Source of the DNA: Desulfobulbaceae bacterium | Lineage (GTDB): Bacteria > Desulfobacterota > Desulfobulbia > Desulfobulbales > Desulfobulbaceae | Reading direction: 5' to 3' | DNA length: 40,816 nucleotides | Assembly (NCBI GenBank): GCA_011391865.1 | Contig: JAABPV010000020.1 | Coordinates: 1 to 40,816, forward strand | Shown here: piece after piece, positions 24,801-33,146 of the stretch | Numbering within the stretch: the stretch's first letter is position 1 | Layout: every line of letters starts with the position of its first letter | Translations under genes and position numbers: made by a program | The notes under the pieces: generated by a model | Told to the model about the DNA's origin: nothing | The model's input: the letters and a program-made list of their open reading frames with translations, nothing else | The model's database searches: none

Positions 24801-26420
24801 TATCTGGTCTGGGTTCCAGTTATCTTTCGCCTATCTGAAGCGCAGCATCTTGTGGATCAGCTTAGTCCGTCTATTGGCAGTCTTCTGCCCATGCCGCAAG
24901 TTTATTGTCGAGCAATAGATACGGGAGCAATTGTTCCTTTTAATGAATTGATATATTTAAGCAATGGCAGTCTTTACAGAATATTATCATACTATGATGC
25001 TCTTTCGACTTCCGCCAATGGCAACAGTGAGCACGATATCTATAGAACGGTGAGACGATGGGGCGCAATTGAGAGGGTACTTTCCGAAGCTGCAACTTAT
25101 GACCCGCTGCGCTATTTTTCTCTCCTGCCTGAATTAGAAGGCCAAGGATTGAGCGCAAGTTATGCTGTCAGCATTTTGCAAGGAATTTCTAATCATATGT
25201 GCTACCGGTTTGGTCGTCTGCAACCACCAAACGGCAAAGACTGGAAGCACATTGAACCGCCGCCGGACGGTTTTCTCCTCACTGAAATCCTGATCAATAC
25301 CGCTGAACGATTTGATCCCGTTTGGCAAGACGGTTATGCCATAAGCCGTATCCTTCAAGCCTGCTCCGAGGTGGTTGAAGACGCTGCTTCAGCAGAGCGT
25401 CTTGTTTTCCTCCTCTTCCGTCTGCGCAACCATCCTGACCCTGAAGAAAACAGAGAGGAGGGATTCTTTGATTCTATCAATCGCGTCCGGGGGATAGCGG
25501 CTGGTGCGGCAATGACCTTGTGCAACCGCCTTCTGGAAAAAGAGGTTGAGCTGCCGGAACTGCTCTTCCCGCTGCTGCGTCATTATGCGCTGGATCATGT
25601 CTTGTCCGTTCGCGCTGCTTTGATGAACGGTCTGCCCTTCCTGACCCACAAACACCATGACTGGGGCTGGCAGCTCTTTGATGATATTTTCCGGGATGCT
25701 CCGACGCTCCTCTGGCCCCTTGCAGAACGCCATCTCTATTATCAATATCGCGAGCATTTCGACAAAGTCGCGCCCTGCCTTGACCGCATTCGACAGGAAG
25801 CACCGGCTGAGGCTGGCGAGGCTTGGGGACGTATTGCAACTTTTGCATCTTTGGACGGGCATTTGCCGCAGGACAGCCTGTTTGCCCAGCTTGAACAGAC
25901 AAATATCGCGAAACAATGGGAAGTTGCGGCTGAAATTTTTGCCGCCAACATTGAACGGCGCAACGATGCCTGCATGAACGGGCTGCGCAGAATCCTTGAA
26001 CGGGAAGAAAACGAGGAAGAGACGTTGAGCGCAGTCTGCAATGCCTTTAATTTGGAGAAAAACGGCAAACTGCTGGATGCTAGTTTTGCTGTTCTGTTCA
26101 TCAGGAAGATGCGCGTTGACATCAATGGACATGCGCACTCTGATTTATTCGACTGGATTGCTTGGTTTGTGCAGAAGGATGCAGCGGCAGGAATCGAGGT
26201 CTGCGAATGTCTTGTGGAGAAACTGGCAGAAAGCGGCGCGGCAGTCAGTCAGTTATGGCACAGCGAATCATTGCTTTCTGCCTTAAAAAATATTCTCCGA
26301 GAAGCAGATGAAAGCGATGATGCAGACTTGATCAACCGGGCAGTGCGGCTGCAAGATCAGTTTCTGCGCATGGACATCGCTGGCATGGAGGAGTTCTTGG
26401 AGCAGGCCGCAAAGCTGTAA
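21870..26420 (+). CDS. Giant STAND-like NTPase with N-terminal PD-(D/E)XK-like nuclease domain (Avs-like)
   Basis: 1516 residues. N-terminal domain (about 10-110): GGNYQGFIALHWIIRLI helix, then ITVDDIVVCYKNGQ (Asp52/Asp53) and RHIQAKKN (Gln67-Lys69), the D...QxK layout of Cap4/DUF4297-type and Mrr-type nucleases. NTPase domain (about 250-480): Walker A DRPGSGKT (286-293), Walker B VVVILDSLD (345-353) and a sensor-like AACRSFD (about 387). From about 500 to the end: a 1000-residue helical region without an obvious short repeat, as in sensor arms of STAND proteins. This is the architecture of Avs antiviral proteins, which recognise phage proteins and activate an N-terminal effector. Assignment to a known Avs type is not possible by eye. 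AT-richer than icd and comF on either side; no partner gene adjacent. Confidence 0.8.
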   Translation: MSRAGTKPNQGGNYQGFIALHWIIRLISDDAIEFVQAESTGLPGVDEKITVDDIVVCYKNGQRRHIQAKKNQPKNRCWNLTDLQDELPKILAQLEISPQTLVELCSQTPFGDLKSLVDAGREYSDFTAFNNHVESKKLQNLLNQLAEKWNRSQKDTFVLLRRIEIGPHHSFADWPRINLEELKRLVSRADTALKVLESFLNKHQSKLLAQSFTINREDVLDQLRKHGCVRAPLYEESEILQQFRRISVIGRNDWQRTVGGRKINRPEFAQVLEQVEEGAATVLVTDRPGSGKTCLLLDFADHLEADDRFGLLFIKGDRFTTSSSISDLPEDIPGLCARLSETRRVVVILDSLDVLSMNREHGALEKFLRLIDQLQLMPGVTAIAACRSFDLKYDTLLRDRKWQKTIALANFDYDQVVAPLLKDWNVAEHEVDAPLRELLRLPQNLRLFETVAQRGGPYNIRSVHELHEAYLDEAVLKNPLLGDAAMQTLRDLADKLLQEREQWIAPALFPLTEDIRRALVSCGVLHQDEKGKIGFGHQTLLDNLAAKSAFARQQTLADFIKSHPPFPFIRPAVRSFAFHLRTYSAKKFRQQLRSVFTDQDVAYHFKRLLAESLIEIIPEEDDKLLINRLMQNEPELFRRFFWRLNSAAWFSWLTEHWLPNLGSVQEDKQWYALFAAKLERWQNAFPDEVLALWQRAFAEEWDEKSNLSGRLVFSLRKFRHWQVQGIDFLLEKLLTESNDTHSLGKTISQYVTATGQGDDLLWRFIIKDLSSADVTELDIGKKLHCDEHDFHQNDFFKQRMLASEYLLDLVLSDLQKWADAGISDYDRKMDSRHYSILLESTSWSQTHHQLNFYRADDLTILIQIVGQTLQYHSRKKTAWWQENEPQLRQSCEAGMLYLLILAYRENLVANAAGIAALLSDKNLLRYGRLEHELGELAGSSFHLLNDSDQELFQRAVLCLYDDKDYSNKQWVQQKKYDYLVWVPVIFRLSEAQHLVDQLSPSIGSLLPMPQVYCRAIDTGAIVPFNELIYLSNGSLYRILSYYDALSTSANGNSEHDIYRTVRRWGAIERVLSEAATYDPLRYFSLLPELEGQGLSASYAVSILQGISNHMCYRFGRLQPPNGKDWKHIEPPPDGFLLTEILINTAERFDPVWQDGYAISRILQACSEVVEDAASAERLVFLLFRLRNHPDPEENREEGFFDSINRVRGIAAGAAMTLCNRLLEKEVELPELLFPLLRHYALDHVLSVRAALMNGLPFLTHKHHDWGWQLFDDIFRDAPTLLWPLAERHLYYQYREHFDKVAPCLDRIRQEAPAEAGEAWGRIATFASLDGHLPQDSLFAQLEQTNIAKQWEVAAEIFAANIERRNDACMNGLRRILEREENEEETLSAVCNAFNLEKNGKLLDASFAVLFIRKMRVDINGHAHSDLFDWIAWFVQKDAAAGIEVCECLVEKLAESGAAVSQLWHSESLLSALKNILREADESDDADLINRAVRLQDQFLRMDIAGMEEFLEQAAKL

Positions 26421-26437
26421 TTTTTTTTTGCAACATC

Positions 26438-27166
26438 ATGACGGAGGCATCTGGACGAAAACCTGCGGGTGGCGATGCGCTGATTGCCGTGCGCCTTCTG
26501 CTGGAGGCATTCTACGATCTGCTCTTCCCGCCCCGCTGTCTGGGCTGCGAGGAGCAGATCCTTTCTTCCCGTCCGCCGCTCTTCTGCGCCAGCTGCCGCG
26601 CAAAGCTCATCCCCTTCACGCCGTCCAGCACACCAAAGAGCATTTTCCCTTGCACGGCGCATCCGCTCTTTGTCTATCAGGAGCCGGTCAGGTCGCTCAT
26701 TCATCAGCTCAAATTTGAGGGCAGCCTTGCCGGACTGAGCACTTTTGCGGTCTTGGCGCAACAGGCCCGTGCTGCCGAAATGTTTGATGAACCTGATTTG
26801 ATTTTGCCAGTACCGCTGCACATCCAACGCCTGCGCTGGCGCGGTTTCAATCAGGCGGTCGTGCTGGCGAAAACTTGCTTTCCCTTCTGGAAGGACAGAA
26901 TCCGTGTTGACCTGCTTCAGCGGCACAAAAAGACTGTGCCGCAGCTTGGTCTCAGCGGCGCGGAACGGCGCAGCAACCTAGCCGGGGCTTTCCGCGTCCG
27001 CAGGCCAGAGGAGGTCAGCGGCAGGCGCGTTCTGCTGGTGGATGATGTTTTCACCACCGGCTCGACGCTGCGCGAATGCGCAAAGTTACTCCGAGAAGCT
27101 GGAGCGGCGGAAATTACGGCGTTTACTGTGGCACGGACAGAGGAATGCGGCAACTCGTCCGCCTGA
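26438..27166 (+). CDS. comF: ComF-family phosphoribosyltransferase-like protein
   Basis: 242 residues. N-terminal Cys4 zinc site (CLGC ... CASC, about 34-54) is followed by the ComF core: VRSLIHQLKFEG, ILPVPLHIQRLRWRGFNQA and the PRPP-binding loop VLLVDDVFTTGSTL. ComF is needed for uptake of transforming DNA in naturally competent bacteria, but it is also widely kept where competence is not known (GntX-like roles). ATG 26438 lies 18 bp after the STAND gene stop, though the two probably have unrelated functions. Confidence 0.92.
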   Translation: MTEASGRKPAGGDALIAVRLLLEAFYDLLFPPRCLGCEEQILSSRPPLFCASCRAKLIPFTPSSTPKSIFPCTAHPLFVYQEPVRSLIHQLKFEGSLAGLSTFAVLAQQARAAEMFDEPDLILPVPLHIQRLRWRGFNQAVVLAKTCFPFWKDRIRVDLLQRHKKTVPQLGLSGAERRSNLAGAFRVRRPEEVSGRRVLLVDDVFTTGSTLRECAKLLREAGAAEITAFTVARTEECGNSSA

Positions 27167-27276
27167 GCTGGTAAGTTCCGCCGTTTCCGGCTATAATCCC
27201 TTTGCTGACATTGATTGAGAAAAAAATAGGCGGCCTGCGCGGCACCGCGCAAATTATCCAGCCAAGGAGACGGAAT

Positions 27277-28218
27277 ATGGGACTTTTTGACGCATTGCAC
27301 CTCACCGGCAACCCGACGGCGGTGGACTGGGAGATGACCCCGGAATACACTTTCGGCACCTTTGAAAGCTGGGGCGGCAGGGAGCGCGTCCGCAGCAGCA
27401 AGGAGCGGATTTACTACTTTTTTATTGATGCTTGGGGCAAGGAGCCGAAGCTCTGCCTGATGGAGCGCGGCATCAAGTACGCCCGCGTGGTGGCTGAAAT
27501 TCTCGCGCCGCCGGATTTGCTCCGCCGCTGCGTGGAGCAGCAGGGCAAGGTGGCTCTTTTTGAACGCACCATGGCGATTGACGAGGAGCTGAAGCAGTGG
27601 TTGATCGACAACGTGATGAGCAGCGTGGACAATTCTAAGGTGGTACCGGTGGTGAGCGAGGACCGCAGCGACCGGCTGGGGCCTGCGGGCTTGCCAGGGC
27701 TGAACGAGCCGCTGCCTGCTGGGCTGGAGCCGGTTCAGCTGCCGGACAGCGCGGCGGAGCTGACCGAGGAAGAGGCGGACCGGCTGATCCGCGATCTGGG
27801 CTTGCTTGATCATGAGCGCAACCCGGCAGGCGGCTTCAGTTCCTTCTTGGTTGACAACGGCGACGGTCTGACCGTGACCGACAAAGTCAGCGGCCTGACT
27901 TGGCAGCGCGGTGGCTTGGACATCATGAGCAACCGGATGCTGCGCAAGGCGGTTGATGAGCTGAACCGGGAGGGCTTCGCCGGGCATTCGGACTGGCGGC
28001 TGCCGACCTTGGCCGAAGCACTTTCTCTGATGCAGCCGGAGATGAACGCCAAGGGCCAGCACATAAATTCGGTCTTCTCTTCCGATCAGCCTTTCATCTT
28101 TGTTGATGCGGTGCGAAAACCAGGCGGCCAGTGGTTTGTTGATTTCAAACACGGGCGCGCCTACTGGGCTTCCGGCACCATCCCCGGCGGCTTTGGCCGT
28201 CTCTGCCGCAAGGCCTGA
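27277..28218 (+). CDS. DUF1566 (Lcl C-terminal domain) protein
   Basis: 313 residues. The C-terminal half is a DUF1566/Lcl-type domain: TVTDKVSGLTWQRGG, then GHSDWRLPTLAEALSLM, SSDQPFIFVDA and WFVDFKHGRAYWA, a C-type-lectin-like fold often seen in surface proteins. Here there is no signal peptide. The N-terminal 120 residues form a separate unrecognised domain, and a Pro/Leu/Glu-rich linker connects them. ATG 27277 has AGGAG nine bases upstream; the frame extends to 27202 but without a site. Cytosolic location is therefore likely and unusual for this domain. Confidence 0.8.
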   Translation: MGLFDALHLTGNPTAVDWEMTPEYTFGTFESWGGRERVRSSKERIYYFFIDAWGKEPKLCLMERGIKYARVVAEILAPPDLLRRCVEQQGKVALFERTMAIDEELKQWLIDNVMSSVDNSKVVPVVSEDRSDRLGPAGLPGLNEPLPAGLEPVQLPDSAAELTEEEADRLIRDLGLLDHERNPAGGFSSFLVDNGDGLTVTDKVSGLTWQRGGLDIMSNRMLRKAVDELNREGFAGHSDWRLPTLAEALSLMQPEMNAKGQHINSVFSSDQPFIFVDAVRKPGGQWFVDFKHGRAYWASGTIPGGFGRLCRKA

Positions 28219-28299
28219 AAAGAGACGGCTGGCGGCCTCAGCGGCGGCTTGATATTTCTTCTGCGCGGCACAACGCGGCGAAGCACGCCTTCTTTCAAA

Positions 28300-28328
28300 T
28301 TGACCGTGCGGAACAGCTCGCTTATACT
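28300..28328 (+). promoter_or_regulatory. Promoter of the response-regulator/kinase gene
   Basis: TTGACC (28300-28305), 17-bp spacer, TATACT (28323-28328), 46 bp before the start codon at 28375. It may also serve the chaperone-like cluster that follows. Confidence 0.75.
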
Positions 28329-28374
28329 CAAACAGCGGAACCTTTCCGGTCTCTCAATCAGATGAAGACACGCC

Positions 28375-29451
28375 ATGAAACTGCTGATCGCTGACGATGA
28401 ACTCTCGACCCGGATACTGCTCCGACATTGCGCCGCCCGCTGGGGCTATGAGGTGGTCGAGGCTGCGGACGGGCTGGAGGCCATGACCATGCTGCGCGGC
28501 CCGGAGCCGCCCCGCATCGCAGTGCTGGACTGGATGATGCCCGGCTTGGATGGCGTGGAAATCTGCTCGCGGCTTAATCCACCGGGCGGCGGGCCGCTGA
28601 CATACATCATTCTGCTCACCGGCAAAAGCGAAAAAGAAGATGTCGTCCACGCCTTGGATCAGGGAGCGCATGACTTTCTCAGCAAGCCGGTGCACATCGG
28701 CGAGCTGCACAGCCGGATCACCGTGGGACGGCGGCTGGTGGAGGCCAACGACCGCCTGATCGAATTAGACAAGCTCAAAGACCGCTTTCTGCGCATCGCC
28801 GCCCATGATTTGCGCAATCCGCTCGGCTACATCATCACCATGACCGAGATGCTCTTGGATAGCAATTTCTTTGAGATGCGGAACAATCTTGACAGCCATC
28901 TTTCGGCTATTCATGAAACCGCCTCGGTGATGCAAGGCTTGATCAACGATCTGCTCGACCTCTCGGCGGTGCGCGAAGGCACCTTCAAGATCAGTCGGGA
29001 GGCCGCCTCAATCAGCGACATTCTCCGGCAGGCGGCGCGGATACAGGGGCAGGCGGCGGCCCGCAGGCAAATCCGCATCTTCGAGCAGCTGGCCGATATT
29101 CCGCCCTTCAGCTTTGATCCGGCCCGCATCCGCCAAGCTGTGGACAACCTCCTCGGCAACGCGGTCAAATTTTCCTCGCCCGGTTCTGCTGTTACTCTTA
29201 GTGTGGAGGAGGAGGAAGGCCGGGTCAGGGTTTCCGTGGCTGATCAAGGGCCGGGCCTGAGTGCCGAGGAGCTGGCTCGGCTTGCCGCCGGAGAAAATTC
29301 TCAGCTACCGGGCGGCAAAGAGGGCGGTCTCGGCCTGACCGTGGTCAGAAAAATCATCGAACTGCATCAGGGCGAGCTGTGGGCAGAAAACCGGGCCGGA
29401 GGCGGCTGCGTCGTCAGCTTCACTCTGCCTGCCGGGCCTGCGCCCGCCTGA
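28375..29451 (+). CDS. Receiver-histidine kinase hybrid (cytosolic)
   Basis: 358 residues, no membrane segment. N-terminal receiver domain: ADDE at 6-9, phosphoacceptor Asp52 in AVLDWMMPG, Lys104 in FLSKP. It is followed by a HisKA dimerisation helix with His144 in RIAAHDLRNPLG and an HATPase domain: N-box VDNLLGNAVKF (Asn262), DQGPGL and GGLGLTVVRKII. REC placed before the kinase suggests that the kinase output is switched by phosphorylation from another kinase. No paired regulator is adjacent. 102 bp separate it from the Hsp70 gene; co-regulation is possible. Confidence 0.92.
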   Translation: MKLLIADDELSTRILLRHCAARWGYEVVEAADGLEAMTMLRGPEPPRIAVLDWMMPGLDGVEICSRLNPPGGGPLTYIILLTGKSEKEDVVHALDQGAHDFLSKPVHIGELHSRITVGRRLVEANDRLIELDKLKDRFLRIAAHDLRNPLGYIITMTEMLLDSNFFEMRNNLDSHLSAIHETASVMQGLINDLLDLSAVREGTFKISREAASISDILRQAARIQGQAAARRQIRIFEQLADIPPFSFDPARIRQAVDNLLGNAVKFSSPGSAVTLSVEEEEGRVRVSVADQGPGLSAEELARLAAGENSQLPGGKEGGLGLTVVRKIIELHQGELWAENRAGGGCVVSFTLPAGPAPA

Positions 29452-29553
29452 AAATTTTTCCGCCAGTCAAGTCAGGGCTTCCGCCGCCGCTGTTTTCGTG
29501 GTATTTTGCCCGCAAACTAGCTGCGTTGGTTCCTCCTCCCTGAACAGAACGGC

Positions 29554-31866
29554 ATGAAGAAATCCATCGGCATTGATTTGGGCACCACCAATTCGGCCGC
29601 CGCGATCAAAAAAGCGCGGGTTGAAGTGCTGCAAAACGCGGAAGGCGAGTTCATCACTCCGTCTTGCGTCACTGTGCGCAAACGGCTGATGCGGAAGCCG
29701 GAGTTCATCGTTGGCCGCCATGCCTTGGAGTGGCTGCGGCAGGAGCCGGAAAACACCGTCACAGCGGTCAAACGGCTGATCGGTCGCAATTATCACGACC
29801 CGGAAGTGCAGGAGCTGATCAAGAACGGCAGGTTCCGCTGCCCGCTTTCGCCGCATTCCAGCGGCACCAAAAACAGCTTGGCGATCACCGCCGGAGGCCG
29901 CGAGTTCAGCCCAGAGGAAATCTCCGCCCATATTTTGGCCAAAATCAAGGCTGATGCCGAACGCGCTCTCGGCGGCGAGGTGGACACGGCGGTGATCACT
30001 GTGCCTGCCTATTTCAACGACAAGCAGAAACACGCCACCCGCACCGCCGCCGCGCTGGCCGGGTTGAAGGTCAGCCGCCTGCTGCCGGAGCCGACTGCGG
30101 CGGCCATCTCCTTCGGCGTGGATCAGCTCTCCGGCGACGAAGGAAAAACCGTTCTGGTCTTCGACTTCGGCGGCGGCACCCTTGACCTCTCGCTCCTGGC
30201 AATCAGCGGCGGGCAGATCATCGAAATAGCCAAGGGCGGCGATATGTGGCTCGGCGGCGAGGATATCGACAACCTGCTTGTCGTCCACGCCCTGCGCGAG
30301 ACAGCGGCGCGGGAGGACATGGACGATCTCCGCCTCCGCGCCCTGATCGGGCGACTGGAGTCGGGTCAGCGCAACCGCCTGTTGGCCGAGCTGAAGACAG
30401 CGGCGGAAAAGACGAAAATCGCTCTCAGCGACAGCCCGGAAGCCTGTTTGTCCGTGCTGGGGCTGCTCACGGACGAGGACGGCGATCCGCTGAACATTGA
30501 GGCGGAATGCAGCCGCGAGCAGCTTGAGGAGCTGATGACCCCGACGCTGGCGGCACTGCTTAAATTAGTGCGTGGCCTGCTGACTGAGTCTCATTTCAGC
30601 AAAGAGCTGGTTGATCTTGTTCTCTTGGTCGGCGGCAGCTCGCGCATTCCCTGCGTCATCAGCGCGCTGCGGCAGGAGTTCGGTCCGGAGAAAGTGCTGG
30701 CGCATGAGCGGCCCATGCTGGCTGTGGCGGAAGGCGCGGCCATCCTCAGTTGCCGTCTGGCGGACACGCAGGAATGCCCGTCCTGCGGCAAAGAGGCCGG
30801 GCAGCATGATGCCGTCTGCCCGCATTGCCAGTTCGACCTTGAAAATCATGCTGTCCGGAACGGGCTGGTGGACATCGTCCATGCGGTGGCCCATGACTAT
30901 TTCATCCGCTTGGAGAACGACCAGCGTTTTCTGCTGATCAAAAAAAACACGCCGCTGCCCTGCTCCAGCACTGAGGTTTTTCAGCTAGTGGATGCCGAGC
31001 AGGAGCTGGTGCATATCCGCTTCTATAACGTGGTCAACGAGCGCGAGGAGCGCATCGGCGACCTCTGGCTGGGCATTGACCGCGACAGCGGCGGGCCGGA
31101 GCCGGAGGAGCCGCCGCGTGTCGCCGTGACCTTGGACATTGACGAGAGCAATTTGGTTTCGGTGCGGGCGGCCTTGGCCGGCCAGCCGGAGGTGAAGGTG
31201 GAGGGCACTCTCTCGCGCGGCAAGGCGGACGAGCGGCTTTTCCTCCTTTTGGAGCAGACAATCAGCGAGGCCGACCGCAAGGGCTGCTCCGCCTACACCG
31301 TGGCCGATCTGCTCTGCCGGGCCAGAGGGATCATCCGCTCCATCCGCAAAGTGGTTGATCCCCGCACTGGCGCGGCGGACGAGGCCCTCTGCCGTCAAGT
31401 GGAGGAAAAAATCCGCAAGGCGGCGGCAATCGCCGAGGCAGAGGAAGCCCCGCTGACCAGAATTTATTACGCGGAAAGCATGCTGAACGATTACAGCAGC
31501 TTGATCGCGCCCGCTTTGCAGGAAAAAATAATCAGCAAAATAGAGCGGCTGCGGAAAATCGACGAGGACGGCGGCTATGAGGAGACCATGCAGGCCATGG
31601 ATGAGCTGGCCGCCGCGCTGGAGGATCCAGGCTTGAATTTAGCGCATGACCTGACCCAGATTGAGAACGCCTGCGAAATCTGCCATCGGACAGAGCCGGA
31701 CAAGGCCACGCGCTTCATGCGGGCGGCGGCGGCGGTGCTGGAGGCCGCTGAGACGGGAGAGGAGCCGGATATTGCGCAGTTAGAGGCGGTCATGCCGGAA
31801 GTTGAGGACGTGCTGGATCAGCACGCCCGCAGCGCGCAGAAAATTCATCGGGACATCCGCAGATGA
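29554..31866 (+). CDS. Hsp70-family ATPase with inserted zinc ribbon
   Basis: 770 residues. N-terminal Hsp70 ATPase domain: IGIDLGTTNSAAA (phosphate 1), VITVPAYFNDKQ, LLPEPTAAAISFG, VFDFGGGTLDLSLL (phosphate 2) and LLVGGSSRIP (adenosine). Immediately after it, near residue 408, is a zinc ribbon CPSCGKEAGQHDAVCPHC that normal DnaK lacks. Next comes a diverged substrate-binding-like beta region (about 440-560) and a long helical C-terminal part. The interdomain linker DLLLLDVT of DnaK is not recognisable. It is therefore a specialised Hsp70, not the housekeeping DnaK. Its stop overlaps the next start (ATGA), and the six genes following are close-packed, including J-like and GrpE-like genes, so it probably works with dedicated co-factors. 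Confidence 0.88.
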   Translation: MKKSIGIDLGTTNSAAAIKKARVEVLQNAEGEFITPSCVTVRKRLMRKPEFIVGRHALEWLRQEPENTVTAVKRLIGRNYHDPEVQELIKNGRFRCPLSPHSSGTKNSLAITAGGREFSPEEISAHILAKIKADAERALGGEVDTAVITVPAYFNDKQKHATRTAAALAGLKVSRLLPEPTAAAISFGVDQLSGDEGKTVLVFDFGGGTLDLSLLAISGGQIIEIAKGGDMWLGGEDIDNLLVVHALRETAAREDMDDLRLRALIGRLESGQRNRLLAELKTAAEKTKIALSDSPEACLSVLGLLTDEDGDPLNIEAECSREQLEELMTPTLAALLKLVRGLLTESHFSKELVDLVLLVGGSSRIPCVISALRQEFGPEKVLAHERPMLAVAEGAAILSCRLADTQECPSCGKEAGQHDAVCPHCQFDLENHAVRNGLVDIVHAVAHDYFIRLENDQRFLLIKKNTPLPCSSTEVFQLVDAEQELVHIRFYNVVNEREERIGDLWLGIDRDSGGPEPEEPPRVAVTLDIDESNLVSVRAALAGQPEVKVEGTLSRGKADERLFLLLEQTISEADRKGCSAYTVADLLCRARGIIRSIRKVVDPRTGAADEALCRQVEEKIRKAAAIAEAEEAPLTRIYYAESMLNDYSSLIAPALQEKIISKIERLRKIDEDGGYEETMQAMDELAAALEDPGLNLAHDLTQIENACEICHRTEPDKATRFMRAAAAVLEAAETGEEPDIAQLEAVMPEVEDVLDQHARSAQKIHRDIRR

Positions 31867-33146
31867 GCCAGACGCGCAACTGTCCGGTCTGCGGGCGGCC
31901 CGGCCTGCCGCCTGACTGCGGCAGCTGTCCGCAGTGCGACGCGGATTTGACCTGCTTTCAAGCTCTTGACTCGCTTGCCAGCCCGGCGGCGGCCACAGTC
32001 GCCGCGCCGCCGAAAAAACGCCGTTTTCCGTGGGCGGCTGCCGGTGTGCTGGCACTGCTTGCCCTGCTGCTTCTGGCCGGGCTGGCGGCGAGCATGAAAA
32101 GCCGCCTTTCCGAGCTTGACCGCCAGCTTGCCGAGCTGAAAGCGGCGGAAGCACGGACGGCGACTGAGAGCAAGCCAACGCGGCAGCCCGTTCCCGCCAA
32201 GCCGCCGGAAAGCAAAATTCAGATTGATGCCCGCGTCCGCATCGTTGATGAGCACGCGGCGGCGGGCAGTGCAGCTGTCGAAGAGTCGAAACAGCCTGTC
32301 GTTGCGGCCAAAGAAATGAAGAAGATTGCCGCCGTCCAGCCGGGCGAGGAGCGGAAGCCAGCATCGGACGCAGCGCAAGCCGCCGCTGCTCAGCCTGTCG
32401 CCGGGCCGGTTGAGCAGGCAGATGCAAAGTCGAAGGTGGTGCGGGAGATAATCCGGCAGCCGGACAAGGAGAAGGATGAGCCGCTTGGCGCGCCAATGCC
32501 GCCGCCGCCTGCGGCAAAAACGGCGGAGCAGAGCGCGGCGGCGGCTTCAGAAGCTTCAGAAAAATCAAAGGAAGAGCAGTCTCTGTCAGTCGTTGCAGAT
32601 CGCCCTGCCAGCGAGGAAGGCCGCGACCTTGCTGAAATTGCTGATCCGCCTGCAACGCCGCCGGTGCTGCTCAAGCCGGGCTTCAGAAAGCACCGTGTAA
32701 GGCCCGTCGTTCTCAGAGAAGAAATTGCGCAGCATCCTGCCGTTGCGGCAGAACATGTGGGGCTAACCGCAGCGGCGCAGCAGCGCGGCGGCTCCTTTTT
32801 TTATTTAATCAAGGACGGGGAGACGGTCTGGGACATTGCCGAGCGGTTCTACGGCGACCGCAAATATTACCCAGTAGTGATGGAGCAGAATCCGCACATT
32901 TTCCTCGGCTTCATCCGCAAAAACAGCACGGTGCGGCTCTTCACCGACCGCCGCGAGGCCGCCGCCCTCTACCAGCGTAAGATTGAGCAGCGCGAGGGCC
33001 TGCTGCTCTGGAGCTACGAAGTGCGGCCCGGTGAAACATGGCGCACTATTTACGCCCGCTTTTTCCTGCCCCGCTACTCTGGCATGATTTTCTACGGAAA
33101 CCAAGATGTTGCGCCGGGAAAAACAATGCTGGTCATTTTGCGCTGA
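31863..33146 (+). CDS. Zinc ribbon-TM-LysM protein
   Basis: 427 residues. Zinc ribbon at 7-25 (CPVCGRP ... CPQC) resembles that of the preceding Hsp70. One TM helix at about 57-75 (WAAAGVLALLALLLLAGLAA). A 220-residue Ala/Pro/Lys/Glu-rich low-complexity spacer follows, then a LysM-like domain (FYLIKDGETVWDIAERFYGD ... VVMEQNPHI) and a second one (YEVRPGETWRTIYARFF). The layout places the zinc ribbon in the cytosol and LysM at the cell wall. It may link the Hsp70 machine to the envelope; that is inference. Start and stop both overlap neighbours (ATGA and TGATG). Confidence 0.82.
   Translation: MSQTRNCPVCGRPGLPPDCGSCPQCDADLTCFQALDSLASPAAATVAAPPKKRRFPWAAAGVLALLALLLLAGLAASMKSRLSELDRQLAELKAAEARTATESKPTRQPVPAKPPESKIQIDARVRIVDEHAAAGSAAVEESKQPVVAAKEMKKIAAVQPGEERKPASDAAQAAAAQPVAGPVEQADAKSKVVREIIRQPDKEKDEPLGAPMPPPPAAKTAEQSAAAASEASEKSKEEQSLSVVADRPASEEGRDLAEIADPPATPPVLLKPGFRKHRVRPVVLREEIAQHPAVAAEHVGLTAAAQQRGGSFFYLIKDGETVWDIAERFYGDRKYYPVVMEQNPHIFLGFIRKNSTVRLFTDRREAAALYQRKIEQREGLLLWSYEVRPGETWRTIYARFFLPRYSGMIFYGNQDVAPGKTMLVILR

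Noticed and set aside
26917-28152. 411-codon minus-strand frame opposite comF and the DUF1566 gene
   Set aside because: Antisense shadow of two supported genes in high-GC sequence.
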